A DNA stretch of 64,000 bases. Source: Datnioides undecimradiatus (taxonomy: Eukaryota > Chordata > Actinopteri > Lobotiformes > Datnioididae). A model generated the notes under the pieces. It worked only from the letters and a program-made list of their open reading frames with translations. It ran no database searches and was not told where the DNA came from. Below, in pieces: positions 49,001 to 60,827 of this stretch. The stretch covers positions 847,501 to 911,500 of the forward strand of contig WARS01000071.1 of assembly GCA_008933995.1 (NCBI GenBank). The letters run 5' to 3'. How positions within the stretch are numbered: position 1 is the first letter of the stretch; each line of letters opens with the position of its first letter. The translations under genes and the position numbers were made by a program.

Positions 49001-52000
49001 TGTAGGTAGTTAGGACTAAAGTAAACAAATCAGGTCTGGATAAGCAGATAAACAGGGCAAAAGTCCTGCATTGGGTAGGTTCAAACTGGGGTAAAGCTCT
49101 GGGAATGGGGCAAAATGTTGTCCAGGTATATATCTGTAGTATACTGTAAGAAAAACATTGGGATACAGGTACGATATGTCTGGGATTACATAGGTCACTA
49201 AGGTTTGTCTCTGTGGTCACGAGTGGGGTACAGAAAGTTGGGGATCAAGGTAAAGGCTTTTAACTGAATGCGAATGGTTAGGAGTGGGGTAAAAAGCTGA
49301 GATAAGGGTCATTTTGGGAAAAGGATTCATGTCTGGAACAAAGTTAAAATGTCTGGACTGGAGAAATAATTTGGTACCAGGGTAAAAGTATCACAGTGAA
49401 ATCTCTAAAATCTATTTTTGTCTGCTGATTATTCAAATCGAGGAACAATATTCTTTAGTTTAGTCTTTGGGGGCAAGTTTGCTCTGCAAGGTCGGCATGT
49501 TGTTGCATGGAGTCTCGTGGTACTCTCATTAATATTCATGAGTGGAAGGTTGTTGTGCTGAGACAGCTGTCAGTGCAACACATTTTCATACATGTGGCAG
49601 AAGACCATAAATATTCATGGAGGAACTTACACGCCATGGATCATACCATTTCCACTCATGCACATCTGCAACACCAAATGAACCTACATGAAGGTTGACT
49701 TTCTCATTGCTCGCTGCTTTATAAATTTGACATCATCTGCTTATAAATCATGATATGACCTGATTGCCTCCTCTGCGCAGGCCTTACTATGGTCACATGA
49801 CTGTGTCACCTGACCTTTACTCCGCCAATGGTCGCATGATAATGTCACCTGATGTTTATCCACCCAATGGCTACCTGCCCAGATCATCGAATGACCAGCA
49901 CCCGGGTAATACCTACCTGCCCAGCGTCTCCTACAGTTTAGATCACCTGGACAGACTGGACTACCAGGTGATTGATTGTGATCTTGGGTATTGCATCCAA
50001 TTTTGAAGTTATGGGTGTCTTTGTGTGTTCCAGTTAATTCTACAGGTAACCATTAGATGCCACATTAAAGTCTGATCTTGTTTCTGCTCCAGGGTCCAGA
50101 AATGTTGCCCTACCAGCCGAACTCAGAGAGCTGCCTGATCGGCTGCTACAGCACAGAAGAGATGGAGCCTAAGAGTTTCCCCAGACAGGTGGCTAATTTA
50201 CTATGCTACTATTTTGTGTCTAGTCTTTGTTCTATCCTTGGTGCAGCCTTTGCACTTGTTTATTAATGGATTTATTAGCATAACAAATTAAAGTCAAATT
50301 GTCTCTTACCTTCTCTTCAGTCCGACTATCGTCCTCCCTGGCGGTCTGATCGTCATCTTGGATACCTCCCTCTCAGCGAGCTTGACAGTGGGCTTGGATG
50401 TGGTCCTGACAGCCCACACCACCGGGTACCATTCTCCGAGGCCGAGACGGATGCCATGTCATCGCTGCCAGGTCACACCCCTTCCTCCCAAGGTTCCACC
50501 TCTTCCTCCGAGTCCCTGATCTCCTCCGAGCCCAGCGACTCGGGTTTCCACAGCGTCAGCACCGGGGAGCACAGGCGACTGCACAAGATTCACGGAAGCC
50601 ACGCCCACCGGCAAACCCACCACCTACGCTCAGGCCACTCCCCTCGAGAGCAGAGGGGACGCTGGGATTTGGAGTCCATTCCTGAGACAACCCCGATGAC
50701 TCACTCCGGTCCACCACAGGCATCCCGATGCACTGTGGGTAACAGCACGACCACAACAGTCCACTTCCACAGAGCTGAGAGGAGTCCCACCTTGCCTCGT
50801 CACCGCTCCCCACCTTCCCCTTCAGCTGGTTAGTATAACACATTAACAAGTAAAAGGCAAGTATATGCAGTCAGAGAAGCAAAGCAGTGGAAACATGAAA
50901 TCTTATTATCTTTTTTTATTTGACATGGGGAACCTGACATTAAGGTAATCTGAGGAAAATTACAGTTTCAAATTATAGAGATGATGGTTTGGTTATTGAG
51001 ACCAGAAATCAAACCGAGGAATATCCCTGTTACTAGACACAGGTTATAAGGTAGAGCAACTTTCAAACTTACCTGTTAGGTGATGGTCCCAAACGTGGTC
51101 CAACATGGGATTCAACATGTTTTTCAAGGCACTGAGTGCAGACTTTCCCCTACCAGAAAGCATTTCTTCCCAAGATATAATGACTACACTGAAATCTAAG
51201 AATTTAGAGATGCAATGCAAACCTCTGTACACTCCTGTCTGTCTGCAGGCTGTCGCACTGAGCCCTGCCAGCGGAGGGCGCTGTGGTTGGAGCAGCAGCA
51301 GGGAGTAAGTGGGATCATGGAGGGTCCAGGACGAAGTCGGACGATAACAGATTTGAGTGAAGGACAGCGCCGCCGCAGAGCCAGTCACCCCAACATGACA
51401 GACCCAAACAGTCTGAGGAACAGACTCCAGAACAGCCAACCAGGTGCCGCCAGCAACACACTGGGGCCGAGGAGCAGGGCCAGTTATCCCAGTAACTGCC
51501 ACCCCACCAGTCACCTCAGCATAGACAGATCCAGCCTGACTAATCACCAGGACACACTGAGAAACAGCCAGAGCATGAACCGCAGCAGAGAGGAGGACTC
51601 CCTCTCTAAGAGTCCTGGATCAGGCTCCAGTGGGGCATCAGACTGGCGTGGCTTTCAGACTCTCGGGAATCGCACTGGCAACTCCAAAAGTTCCTCTGGT
51701 CCTCTCTACAGCACACTGGGAGCCCCACAGCGGCGACCTCACTCTCCACCCTCTCCCCGGTCCAGGTTGTCCAATCAGAAGTCAGTGAGGAACCAGCTGC
51801 TCAGAGCCCGAGCTTACCGACTGGCCAAAGAACGCAGCGAGGTCACAACAGACGAGGAAGTGCGAGGAGAAGGGGAGAGAGAAGGCGAGGAGGAGGGGGA
51901 GGACGGGCGATGGGCGGGGCGATACTGGAGCCGCACCGAACGGAGACGCCACCTGGCGCTGTCGAGGCAACACAGAGAGAGGAGAGGTGTCGGCGAGGAG

Positions 52001-52195
52001 CAGACCGGTGGACTTCAGGGGTCGCTATCGTCTCAGACGGTGCTGGAGCTGAGCCACATGAAGCAGAACCGGCTGAGGAACAGCAAGCTGCTCGATGATT
52101 GGACAACTGTGGAGGAGCTGCTGACTCATGGGACACGGGTGGAGAGCGACAATCAGCTTTGCCCCAGCCCTCTGCTGTCGGTTACAACAGTCTGA
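40825..52195 (+). CDS. PDZ-less LNX3H-domain protein related to PDZRN3/PDZRN4/PDZD4
   Basis: Exons 40825-40851, 48094-48326 (donor uncertain), 49781-49967, 50093-50188, 50321-50828 and 51249-52195 join in phase to about 665 residues. It begins MGCRLTRSK, a good myristoylation-palmitoylation start. Exon 2 is basic and includes EEVHFVDEYGQPITMQVEG. Exons 3-5 are Tyr/Pro/Ser-rich and probably disordered (SSEPSDSGFHSVSTGE). About residue 528 onward matches the C-terminal domain of the PDZRN family: VRNQLLRARAYRLAKERSEV-TTDEE, GRYWSRTERRRHL, LELSHMKQNRLRNSKLLDDW, TVEELLTHG, and the end LLSVTTV, a class I PDZ ligand. No RING, TRAF-type zinc finger or PDZ domain is seen in these exons, nor in open frames of the 7.2-kb intron. 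Family knowledge: PDZRN3 is a scaffold and ubiquitin ligase at neuromuscular junctions and in Wnt signalling. The role of this form is unknown; a membrane-tethered PDZ-binding scaffold is an inference. The homology call is strong, but exons 1-2 are less certain. Confidence 0.82.
40852..48093 (+). other. Intron 1 (7.2 kb) of the LNX3H-domain gene
   Basis: Donor AAG|gtgagt and acceptor cctcgccag|GCC, both phase 0. It contains GT microsatellites at 41073-41150 and 46011-46070 and otherwise unremarkable sequence. A 170-codon minus-strand frame at 47586-48098 has no recognisable domain. I saw no PDZ or RING exon, but short exons could be missed. Confidence 0.65.
46011..46070 (+). repeat. (GT)n microsatellite, ~28 units
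   Basis: The longest nearly pure GT run inside this intron. Confidence 0.93.
48590..49400 (+). repeat. Degenerate GGGGTAAA-type repeat in intron 2 of the LNX3H-domain gene
   Basis: GAGGTAAA, GGGGTAAAG and TGGGGTA words followed by TTG or CTGGG recur every 30-60 bases (near 48601, 48619, 48676, 49089, 49225, 49278, 49378). I read this as an ancient tandem repeat that has diverged. Confidence 0.5.
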
Positions 52196-54243
52196 TGGGA
52201 AAACTTACACAGTCTCAGTGTTGTTTACAGCCGGTTGATGGAAACGTCCAATCCAACACTCAGGCTCAGATTCATTCAAGGTTTGCGCAGTGAAAAGTGA
52301 AGACATCACAACCAAAATGACCAAATCAGAGAGTTTGTGGCCCTTTAAACACAGGGAGGAGCAATAACATTGTGAAAAGACTCGTCATCACCAACAGTTT
52401 TGCTTTTTTACACTGAACCAAACGATGTTACCACAATGCCGCTTCTGCAGTGACCTGTAACACGACAGGATCAGCGTCTTATGTGATGCAACTCATCCTT
52501 TTCACACAGACGTTGAGTTGCTATTAGCACGGCAGGCTTAAAGGTGGAGCAACTCCATGTTTGTATGTTCTGTACAGAGCAGTGAGGCAGAATAATGGAG
52601 CAACATCATGGACAGGCTCTGTGCCACAGGCTTGTGTTTACTGCATCTATCAGTTACACGTTGATCACATCATTTTGAACATTTGTCGGTGCAGTCGTGC
52701 ATGTCAACACAACAAATACACAAGCTCACTCAACAACACAACTCTGCAACCTAACTGCCACCTAGCAGACCAGTTGTGGTACATCAGTTACTGGCAGGAC
52801 ACTTTGAAGCCATCATGTTTACTGTCAGTCGTCAAAGTCCATCCAAGAGGGCGCCACACTAAACATCTCAAAATGATGCTTATGTGCTCAGAGGGTTTGT
52901 GTTTGCTAGCTCATTCTGTAACTTCATATGGGAAGAGAGCATCAACCCTGTCAGAGTCAGTCTGACACTGGAGAAGCAAATCTACAAGTTAAAAGACAAT
53001 AAAAGTTGTTTCGGGCTGTTGCTCTGTGCGGTGCTGAAATCAAAATACAGCTTAGATGCTCGCAAACATGAGCCAAAGATCAGTATAATCTGAGCTTTAA
53101 TAGAACTAAAATTGCAAAAATACAATTAAATTGGACTCTTGCCGCAATCTTGGTGAATCTGGATCTCAGCCATGTTCTTTCCTGTCTGAGTTTGGGCTTG
53201 GCAACATGTCCCACTCCCTTCAGATGGGCCAAGAATTACAGGAACAATGGAAGAGCTTTGGAAACAACCAGCTACACCCTGAAAAGGTCAAAATGAACAG
53301 AAATGGTAAAGTTTGACAATCTCCCCGCCCTTGGAGAACTTGAGTCTGGACCGAGTTTAAACAAACACTACGGAGACGAGTTTCTGCAGGACTGGACAAG
53401 TGTAAAGGACACTACAAAGCTTCAGACCCTGCAGTGTCAACAGACTCATTGGATGGACCGGTCGGACTCTTCACACACCAGACCGCCTGTGACTCGCCTG
53501 AAATATCACACGATCGCTTGTGTTGCCTTGTGGAAAAGTGTCTCCATCTCCTTTTCTGGTTTTACTGCCTTCTGTTTCCGTCTCTGTGCCATAAAACCGT
53601 CCAGGTCAAATCTGTGAATATGAGAAACTGTTTGGACTCTGCTCGGCCTCAGCTTGTTGGAGGGTTTCTGCACCTCTATGATCAAACAGCCTCTGAATCC
53701 CCGAAGACGTTGCTCCACCAGACAGTTGGTTCGTTCTTAGTCACAGGTTTCTCCACTCTCCTATAAACCATTTTAATCTCCATGCGCTCACACACACTTG
53801 AGTGTAAATAACGAGACTCCACAGCGAGGGCTCACAAGACTCCATGCAGCACTGTGTGCAGCTGGGTCTCCATCTCTGAAGACTTCTATCCTGCTCCTAG
53901 TGCTCTGCTGCATTTAGTGGATTTGGGAAAGATGCTTATTTGCATTCTCGTGGAGAGTAATATGTGAGGAATCAGGGCAGGAAACAGCTAGTCCTGCTAG
54001 AATAGGAGAAAAACCTCGCCAACAGAGGCATCTCCACACATTTTGTGTTGTTTTTGCTGCACAAACACACAACTTTATAACTTTATTCAGTGATTTTGGT
54101 AAAATTGGATCATACTTTATGGTTTTCCCTGTTATTTCTTGGGAATCACTCCTCTCAGGCATCTATGGTTTGTTTGAACCTAATTCTTGTCTCATTTGCG
54201 GTCCTTTAAACGGTAAATTCATCAAATTGAATCACTGAATAAA
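52196..54243 (+). other. Presumed 3' UTR and 3' flank of the LNX3H-domain gene
   Basis: No further coding exon is recognised. Candidate AATAAA signals lie at 52998-53003 and 54238-54243. Open frames of up to 134 codons here carry no known motif. Confidence 0.5.
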
Positions 54244-54324
54244 GCTCTAAAGCTGCTTTGTTCAGATGCCTCTTGCTGTTTTTGTGGAGGTCTGCAGCGA
54301 GAATGTAATATCCACCTGAGGATG

Positions 54325-54510
54325 GTGCCAGGCTAGCTGTTCCCTACTGTTTCCATGTTTTGTGCTAAGCTAAGCTAACCAGCTGTTGGCTATGGCTTCC
54401 TATTTGGTGGACAGATGTAAGAGCGGCATCAGTCTTATTCATCTAACTCTACTTATGCGAGCAAACAGCATATTTCCCACAGTGAAGAGGCTCAGTTTAG
54501 TTAGAAACGA
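54325..54510. mobile_element. Partial teleost foldback repeat (GCTAAGCTAAGCTAACC)
   Basis: It begins CCAGGCTAGCTGTTCCC, passes GTGCTAAGCTAAGCTAACCA and ends near CAGCATATTTCCCACAG. It matches one end of the 34318 element and a common fish repeat known to me by sequence only. Confidence 0.65.
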
Positions 54511-55587
54511 GACATCAGCAGCAAATTCAACCACGTGACGATACTTTTTAATCTTTAAATGACGACACGGTCAGTTTTAAATCAACACATCAGTCAGTCA
54601 TCATCTACACCGGTCACAAATATCAATATCCCTGTGACTCTGCCACATGCTATAAGCCAACATGACTCCAAGCATCTTGAAAGAAACAGTTGTGGGTGGA
54701 TTAAAGAGCCAAATGTTCATCAGGGTTTAATTGTAATGATGTAATAATATACAATGAAACTGTTCAATGCAATTTTGTTAAATATTATAAAATGTGCGTT
54801 TATTTTCATATTCTGTCGCGTGGCGGGTAGATGTGAAACAGTTTATAGGTCAGGAAGTTGGACTCATCAAACGGATATTTAAGGGTTTCTTTTTCTAAAC
54901 TCTGTGTGTGTGTGTGCAAGAAAGAGACTATAATGTTTGATACTAGTTGTGTTTAGCCAAAGATATCGTGCAGCTTTGGTTTGTGGACAATCTAGAACAA
55001 TCACTGTATGATGTAAAGGTATATTTTATAATCATATTAGTTTTTTAGAGTCTTCATTTTGCCTTGAGTAGATTACTTGCGTTCGATGCTAGTGTAGACG
55101 TCAGTGTACAATCCACTGTTAGCATGAAGCCGCTTTATTACCACAGCCCAAACCTAGCATGCTAACTCCTGATTAGCACAGAACGAGCATTTCAATGATC
55201 GCCCAAAGTGTCAAAAGTGCTGAAGTCTTATATTTTTGTGTTGCCAAACATATCTCAGAGGAGGAGACTCTAAAGTACAGATACATCATTTGAGTTAAAT
55301 CGGTGCGTGACAGCTCGTTAGCTGCTGACTTTGACTGACAAACATCAGTTAGCTAACTACTTAGCCTAGCTTGTTTCATTTGTCCAACTGAGGCCAAAGT
55401 CTTTTCCCAAATTTATCCCATGCAACTGAATTCTTAGAAAGGGAAAAATTAGTTTTGTGGGAATTTTATGTTTCTGCTCACTGTGATTCTCCACTGTCAC
55501 CAACTTTTTGCCAACTCTTGGTTGGTATTAGAGGAAAGTGATCACGCTCCCATTCCTGTGTGTTAACTACAAAGCTAGAGTCAAGAC
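54511..55587. other. AT-rich intergenic sequence
   Basis: Contains a GTGTGTGTGTG run near 54902 and TTAGCATG/GCTAACT patches at 55110-55165. No gene was seen. Confidence 0.5.
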
Positions 55588-55910
55588 AGGATTAGCCTAG
55601 CTTAGCATAAAGACTGAAAACAGAGGGAAACAGCTAGCCTAAACTCAAAAATAGACCTACCAGCAACATGCAAATCATTCATTTATAGTTTTTATTGTTG
55701 AGCATAGAAAAAAGTTCATTTGAGGTTTTCTGACTTTTGTGGCTAGCAGCCTCAGGCCTCTCTGCTACGCTATGCTAACCATGACCTGATTGTAGCTAAC
55801 ACACAGGCATGAGACTGATATTCATCGTGTCTCACTCGAGGAGATAAAAGTGAATATTTTTTCCATTTTCTTTCCCAAAATGTTGAATAATTCCTTTTCA
55901 GAGTTCAGAG
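55588..55910. mobile_element. Teleost foldback repeat, more complete copy
   Basis: It starts TTAGCCTAGCTTAGCATAAA, then GACTGAAAACAGAGGGAAAC and AGCTAGCCTA. It contains GCTACGCTATGCTAACC and ends near CCCAAAATGTTGAATAATTC. It belongs to the same family as 34318-34958. Confidence 0.7.
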
Positions 55911-56106
55911 CATTTGAGGTTATTTTGAGCTCCAACCTTTAATTCAGAATTAATTCTTCGTTCTTACAGATAAATGTTAGAAAGTAAAAATCAATTTTCC
56001 TCTTGAAGTAAATGTTATGGAAACTTTAATGCACTTGAGATTTCCTTGTTCAGGTTTTGTGAATCTGGTCTTGAATCTTGAGTTTTGACTGTTTTTGTTT
56101 CTTTCA

Positions 56107-56812
56107 GGGCTGTGTGCAATAATCAGAGCTGCCATCCTGCTGACCTGCAGTCTGCTGTCGGTCTGCTCTGTCCTGCAGTCTGCAGTCAGTCTCCACAGAC
56201 CTGCAGTCTGCTGTCGGTCTGCTCTGTCCTGCAGTCTGCAGTCAGTCTGCTCTGTCCTCTGTCTGTTGTCAGCAGTCTGTTGTTGGTCAGCAGTCTGTTG
56301 TTGGTCTGCAGTCTGTTGTCGGTCAGCAGTCTGTTGTCGGCAGTCTGTTGTCGGTCAGCAGTCTGTTGTCGGTCAGCAGCCTGTTGTCGGCAGTCTGTTG
56401 TTGGTCTGCAGTCTGTGGTCGGTCAGCAGTCTGTTGTCGGTCTGCAGTCTGTTGTCGGTCTGCAGTCTGTGGTCGGTCAGCAGTCTGTTGTCGATCAGCA
56501 GCCTGTTGTTGGCAGTCTGCAGTCTGTGGTCGGTCAGCAGTCTGTTGTCGATCAGCAGTCTGTTGTTGGCAGTCTGCAGTCTGTTGTTGGTCAGCAGTCT
56601 GTTGTCGGTCAGCAGTCTGTTGTCGGTCTGCAGTCTGTGGTCGGTCAGCAGTCTGTTGTCGGTCAGCAGTCTGTTGTTGGCAGTCTGCAGTCTGTTGTTG
56701 GTCAGCAGTCTGTTGTTGGCAGTCTGCAGTCTGTTGTCGGTCAGCAGTCTGTTGTTGGCAGTCTGCAGTCTGTTGTTGGCAGTCTGCAGTCTGTTGTCGG
56801 CCTGCTCTGCAG
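56107..56812 (+). repeat. CAGTCTGTTGTCGGT minisatellite
   Basis: About 700 bp built from a 15-base unit CAGTCTGTTGTCGGT with CTG/CAG linkers, plus GTTGTTGGCAGTCTG and GTGGTCGGTCAG variants. Unit lengths are multiples of three, so three + frames and a - frame stay open for 150-271 codons (Ser-Leu-Leu, Cys-Arg-Ser-Ala or Val-Val-Gly-Gln repeats). Confidence 0.93.
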
Positions 56813-56899
56813 GTCTCTTGAGCTGCACTGCACCGTCCTGCGCTCAGGTTTGCGTGTGTGTGACGTCAGAGAGGGAGCTGTGTGTGTGATGAGCTCATG

Positions 56900-57884
56900 A
56901 CGGGACAGGAGGGGTTTGTGCGACGTGTTTGTGCGACTGCTGTGACACTTTTCTTTGTATTTCTGTTGTTTCATGCACCCTGTGACCTCACTAATGTACA
57001 AGAAATCTGAATCATGATGTCCATGAAACTGTCGAGCAGCGGTGACGGAGGTCTTCGATGGAAGTTCTCTCATCACCCGGACTTATTGTAAAACGTCAGT
57101 AAACTGTGAAAACCTGAATGTTTGTGTTGTGAGTTTTTCTGTGATTCGGTGTCGAACGTCCAACTAAATCAGAACCAAAGCTCCATAACACTGACTACTA
57201 CATTTCCCACAGTGCACCTATCTGTAAACAGCTGCCAGCTGGTTTCCAACGCAAGCTGAAACAACCCTGATGATGTCACGATGATGTCATCAGGGTTACC
57301 CCCAACCCATTATGAGTAAAACTGAATGTGGTGCGTAAAACTGGTGCACTGGCCCTTTAAGAGGCTCTCATCATAGTTATTGATAATGAAGTCATCATCG
57401 ATGACATCATCGGGTAAAATAAGTGTATTTGAACATCATTTAACGTTTTGAAACAACAGTAACTGGTTATAAAACAAATATGTTGTCTGTTTATGTGTGA
57501 GGCCAACAAACAGGTGTCAGACAGAGTTAATTATGATTTAAACCAAATTTAAGGCATTTTTATAAAAAAAATGTTTTTTTAAATTAAAGCAGTATAATGT
57601 GTACATGTCGGGAATATGAACGCGGTGCTGGGCAGGAGGAGGTTGTGAGTGAGGGGGTTTAGTTCATCTGCATTATAAGCAACTTAACGTATGAAGAATG
57701 AAACTGGATAAAATGTTAACAACAATCACCTTAACAATAAACTAAATATAAGCAGGTGTGATAGATACTGATTTTGCCTCATATAATAACTCATTGACTG
57801 CATTCAGGTTCGTTTCTGCTGATTTTCAGTAAATTTGGTGCAAATTCCCTCCAGACTTTGTTCCTCCAGACCTGCCGTAGACGC
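56900..57884. other. Intergenic, no gene recognised
   Basis: AT-rich, with several GATGATGTCA/TGACATCATC words near 57260-57415 that could pair. No coding sequence was seen. Confidence 0.5.
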
Positions 57885-57942
57885 ATCACATGCTAATAGA
57901 TTAATAAAGTCTATCTATCTATCTGTCTGTCTATCTATCTAA
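57885..57942 (+). repeat. TAATAAAG(TCTATC)n tail, retroposon-like
   Basis: TTAATAAAGTCTATCTATC and a tetranucleotide run resemble the 3' tails of fish LINEs. No upstream coding part was recognised. Confidence 0.45.
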
Positions 57943-58019
57943 AGCACCGTGATGCTTAAAGAGACAGAACAATGGCTGCAGATATGAAACGTCAGTTGTC
58001 TACAACACACGAACTAAAG

Positions 58020-59690
58020 GCAGCAGGCTTCACTCAGACGGACTGCAGGACTGAGGTCCAGTCGGAGCTGACGTGGACCTGGTTCCTGCCGTGAAAACAG
58101 CTTTAAACTACACTCTGGGTCCTGCAGAGGCAAACTGAGGCCCGCTGACCTCGTCCTCACGTCTCTCACAGTGAACTTGTGCTCGACAGCAGAGCAGGAT
58201 GGAAACAAACGCTTGTCTCTGTTTCCTTTCGACAATTTCCTGGAAATTTGTTTGAGATCTGCGCCTGATTCACACAAACTGTGATTTCTGACGGAGACGC
58301 CGGAGCCAACAGGTGTTATTTGTCCCACTGTGACTAATCAGAGCGCCTGCTGAGAAAAAGGATGTTTATTTATTTATTTGTTTGTTGATTTGACAGGAAT
58401 AGCTCTGATATTAATGTTCTTTCATCCTGGACAGATGTTGCTCCTCATGCATCACTTGAACGCATCATCAGGCCGACGAGATGGTTCTGACTATATTTTG
58501 GGAGGCTGAAGGCTGAAGGTGATGTTCCTCATCGTGCTGACTTCACAGGAAGCAGATCCTTATATGGGAAGCAGGAACAAGAAGATTACTGGATGCAGCT
58601 TGTTTCCTGTCGGCAGCAGATCAGAAGTTAAATCATCAGTTTCTTCCGTTCCTGATGTTCCTGAACCCACCGTCGCCTCGGTCGAGGTGTCATCATGTTA
58701 CCGTGAACACTGACTGACAGCATCTCTGTGCTGACAGCCATGTTGGCTCTTCAGTCCTGCTCCGTGACCGTTTCTATAGCAACTGGTGTTTCTACGGCAG
58801 CTGATCTCTCAGCTCTTGGCCTTGTCACCATGGTGATGTTTTGTGGAGGACGGCGGGACTTATTTACAGCCTGCACTCGTCAGCTGTGCAGCAGCAGCAC
58901 TGACCGCAGCACTGGCTGCAGCGGCTGCAGGTGAGGGTCCGGGCTGAGTTAAACTGACTGAACACATCTTTAGTGAAACTGGACTCCACTGAGCCTCCCG
59001 CTCTCCTGCTGCATCTGACCTGAGGAACCTGACAGTTAAACTGCGTCATGGCTCCAAACAGGAGCTGCAGCAGGGCGCCCTCTGCTGGTCGACACGTGGA
59101 AACACAACAAACTTTGAAACAGAAACCTGCAGCTGGGGAATAAAGAGCGGGAAGAACGAGGCTCTGTGTGTAAATGATTTACCAAAACCACAGTCACAGC
59201 TCGATGCAAACTCAGTGTTTTTAACTAAATTTCAAGCAACAGATATAAAATATGATGTAAAACAGTGACAGAGTTTTATTAAAGGTCACACACACACACA
59301 CACACACGTGGTGTGTTCTCACCTGCTTGATTTGATTTCCTCCCTGCGGCACCTGCCACCGTCAGGAGGGAAGGGGCGCAAACACGCACACACACACACA
59401 CAGCTGCACATGTTCTGTCACACACACTCTGATCAGTCTGAGACTTTTCATTCATCAGCAGGTTTGATTATTAAATGACAGTCAGCTGCATCGTTGTCGT
59501 TAGTGAAACCTTCTGCGACTCATCAGCAGGGTTTTGATGTCACTCTGACATCTTCAGCTGAGGATTGTGGGTATTGTAGTTCAAAGACTCCAGGGTTTTG
59601 ACGTTAACACTGAGAAACTAATTAATAAAACAGTGAGAGCGCAACACAGAGAGGGGTGAGCAACAGTTTCCAGTGTTTCACTGAATGTTT
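58020..59690. other. Intergenic, no gene recognised
   Basis: (CA)n lies at 59286-59307 and again near 59384-59401. Open frames up to 104 codons lack recognisable motifs. Confidence 0.5.
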
Positions 59691-59859
59691 AGAGTACAAC
59701 AAAGATCCAGGACGGAGAAACAGTAAAGCATCAGGTGAGCAGGCTGACCAAACAGCAGGGTCTTTATCTGCCTCCTGAAGGTTGTGAGGGACTCTGAGGA
59801 TCATATGGACTTTAACTCATTTCACTACTGAGGAACCAGAGAGGAGAAGAGTCCAGCTC

Positions 59860-60210
59860 CTGGATGAGGGGGTTCAGGGAGCCAGGAGCTGGTTTAGATG
59901 TAGTTTAGTGAGCGAGCAGCGACTGTGGAGGGAGGCGAGCTCTGTTGGGTTGAAGACCAGACGAGCTGCTGCATCCTGGATCATCTGCAGACGTTTGGAC
60001 GTGCATGTGTGGAGACCAGCGAGTCGAGAGCTGCAGGAGTCGATGCAGGAGATGAGGAGGACCTGAACCAGGAGCTGCAGGCTCAGACAGGAAGAGTCTG
60101 ATCCTCCTGATGTTGCACAGAGCAAAGCAACAGGACCGAGCAGCTGAGGCCACAGAGTGCTCAGAAACTTCTCGTCTCATCATCACAACAGAGCCCAACA
60201 GCATCCAGCA
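59860..60210 (-). pseudogene. LINE reverse-transcriptase C-terminal remnant
   Basis: On the minus strand the frame reads LVQVLLISCIDSCSSRLAGL and then KRLQMIQDAAARLVFNPTE. This matches the segment after the polymerase domain in fish L2-type LINEs (usually a Tyr-Cys-Asn-Ser core, then LQLIQNAAARLVFN). It has lost both flanks and contains no catalytic motif. Confidence 0.7.
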
Positions 60211-60827
60211 GCTCCAGACCTGCTCTCAGCTCCATGACACATGAATTCATATGTTTCTAATACATCACACTGTGTCTCGATTCATGGCTGCAGCAGTTGT
60301 TTATCAGTCCAACATGACACATGGAGAAAGAATGAGAGAAACTCAGGATTTACAACAAATTTATTCCATAAAATATTCCTAAAATATAGCTGCATGTAGC
60401 TCTGTGAAGCAGCGCTGCCGCAGATCGACAGCTCAGACGCACACAAACACAAAAAACTCATATATTTTTAAAAAAGCATCACATTTTTCATCCAATCAGC
60501 AAAATCTGGAGAAGTGACGGTCGAGTCAGACCCGACTGAACAGAAACGTGTTTCGGAGAAATTAGCTTGTTTTCTTTCAAACGTGATGATCCTCAGACGG
60601 CATTTTATCAATTATGCACATTTCTGAAGTGACCATGTGATCATGTGACCTTCTGAAACCTTTGTTGGTCTGTAGACTTTGACTCTTTTCACAGTGAAGT
60701 TTTTGTTGTTTAACAAACTCACAAACGAGCTCCTCCGTGATTTACAGTGAGTTTCTGCAGCTAAAAGCTGAACATGGTGAATATGAGCAAAACCTGACGG
60801 AAGAAAGAAGCCGACAGAGATTTTATA

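Noticed and set aside
51044..51547. 167-codon minus-strand ORF
   Set aside because: Shadow of exon 6 and its upstream intron on the coding strand.
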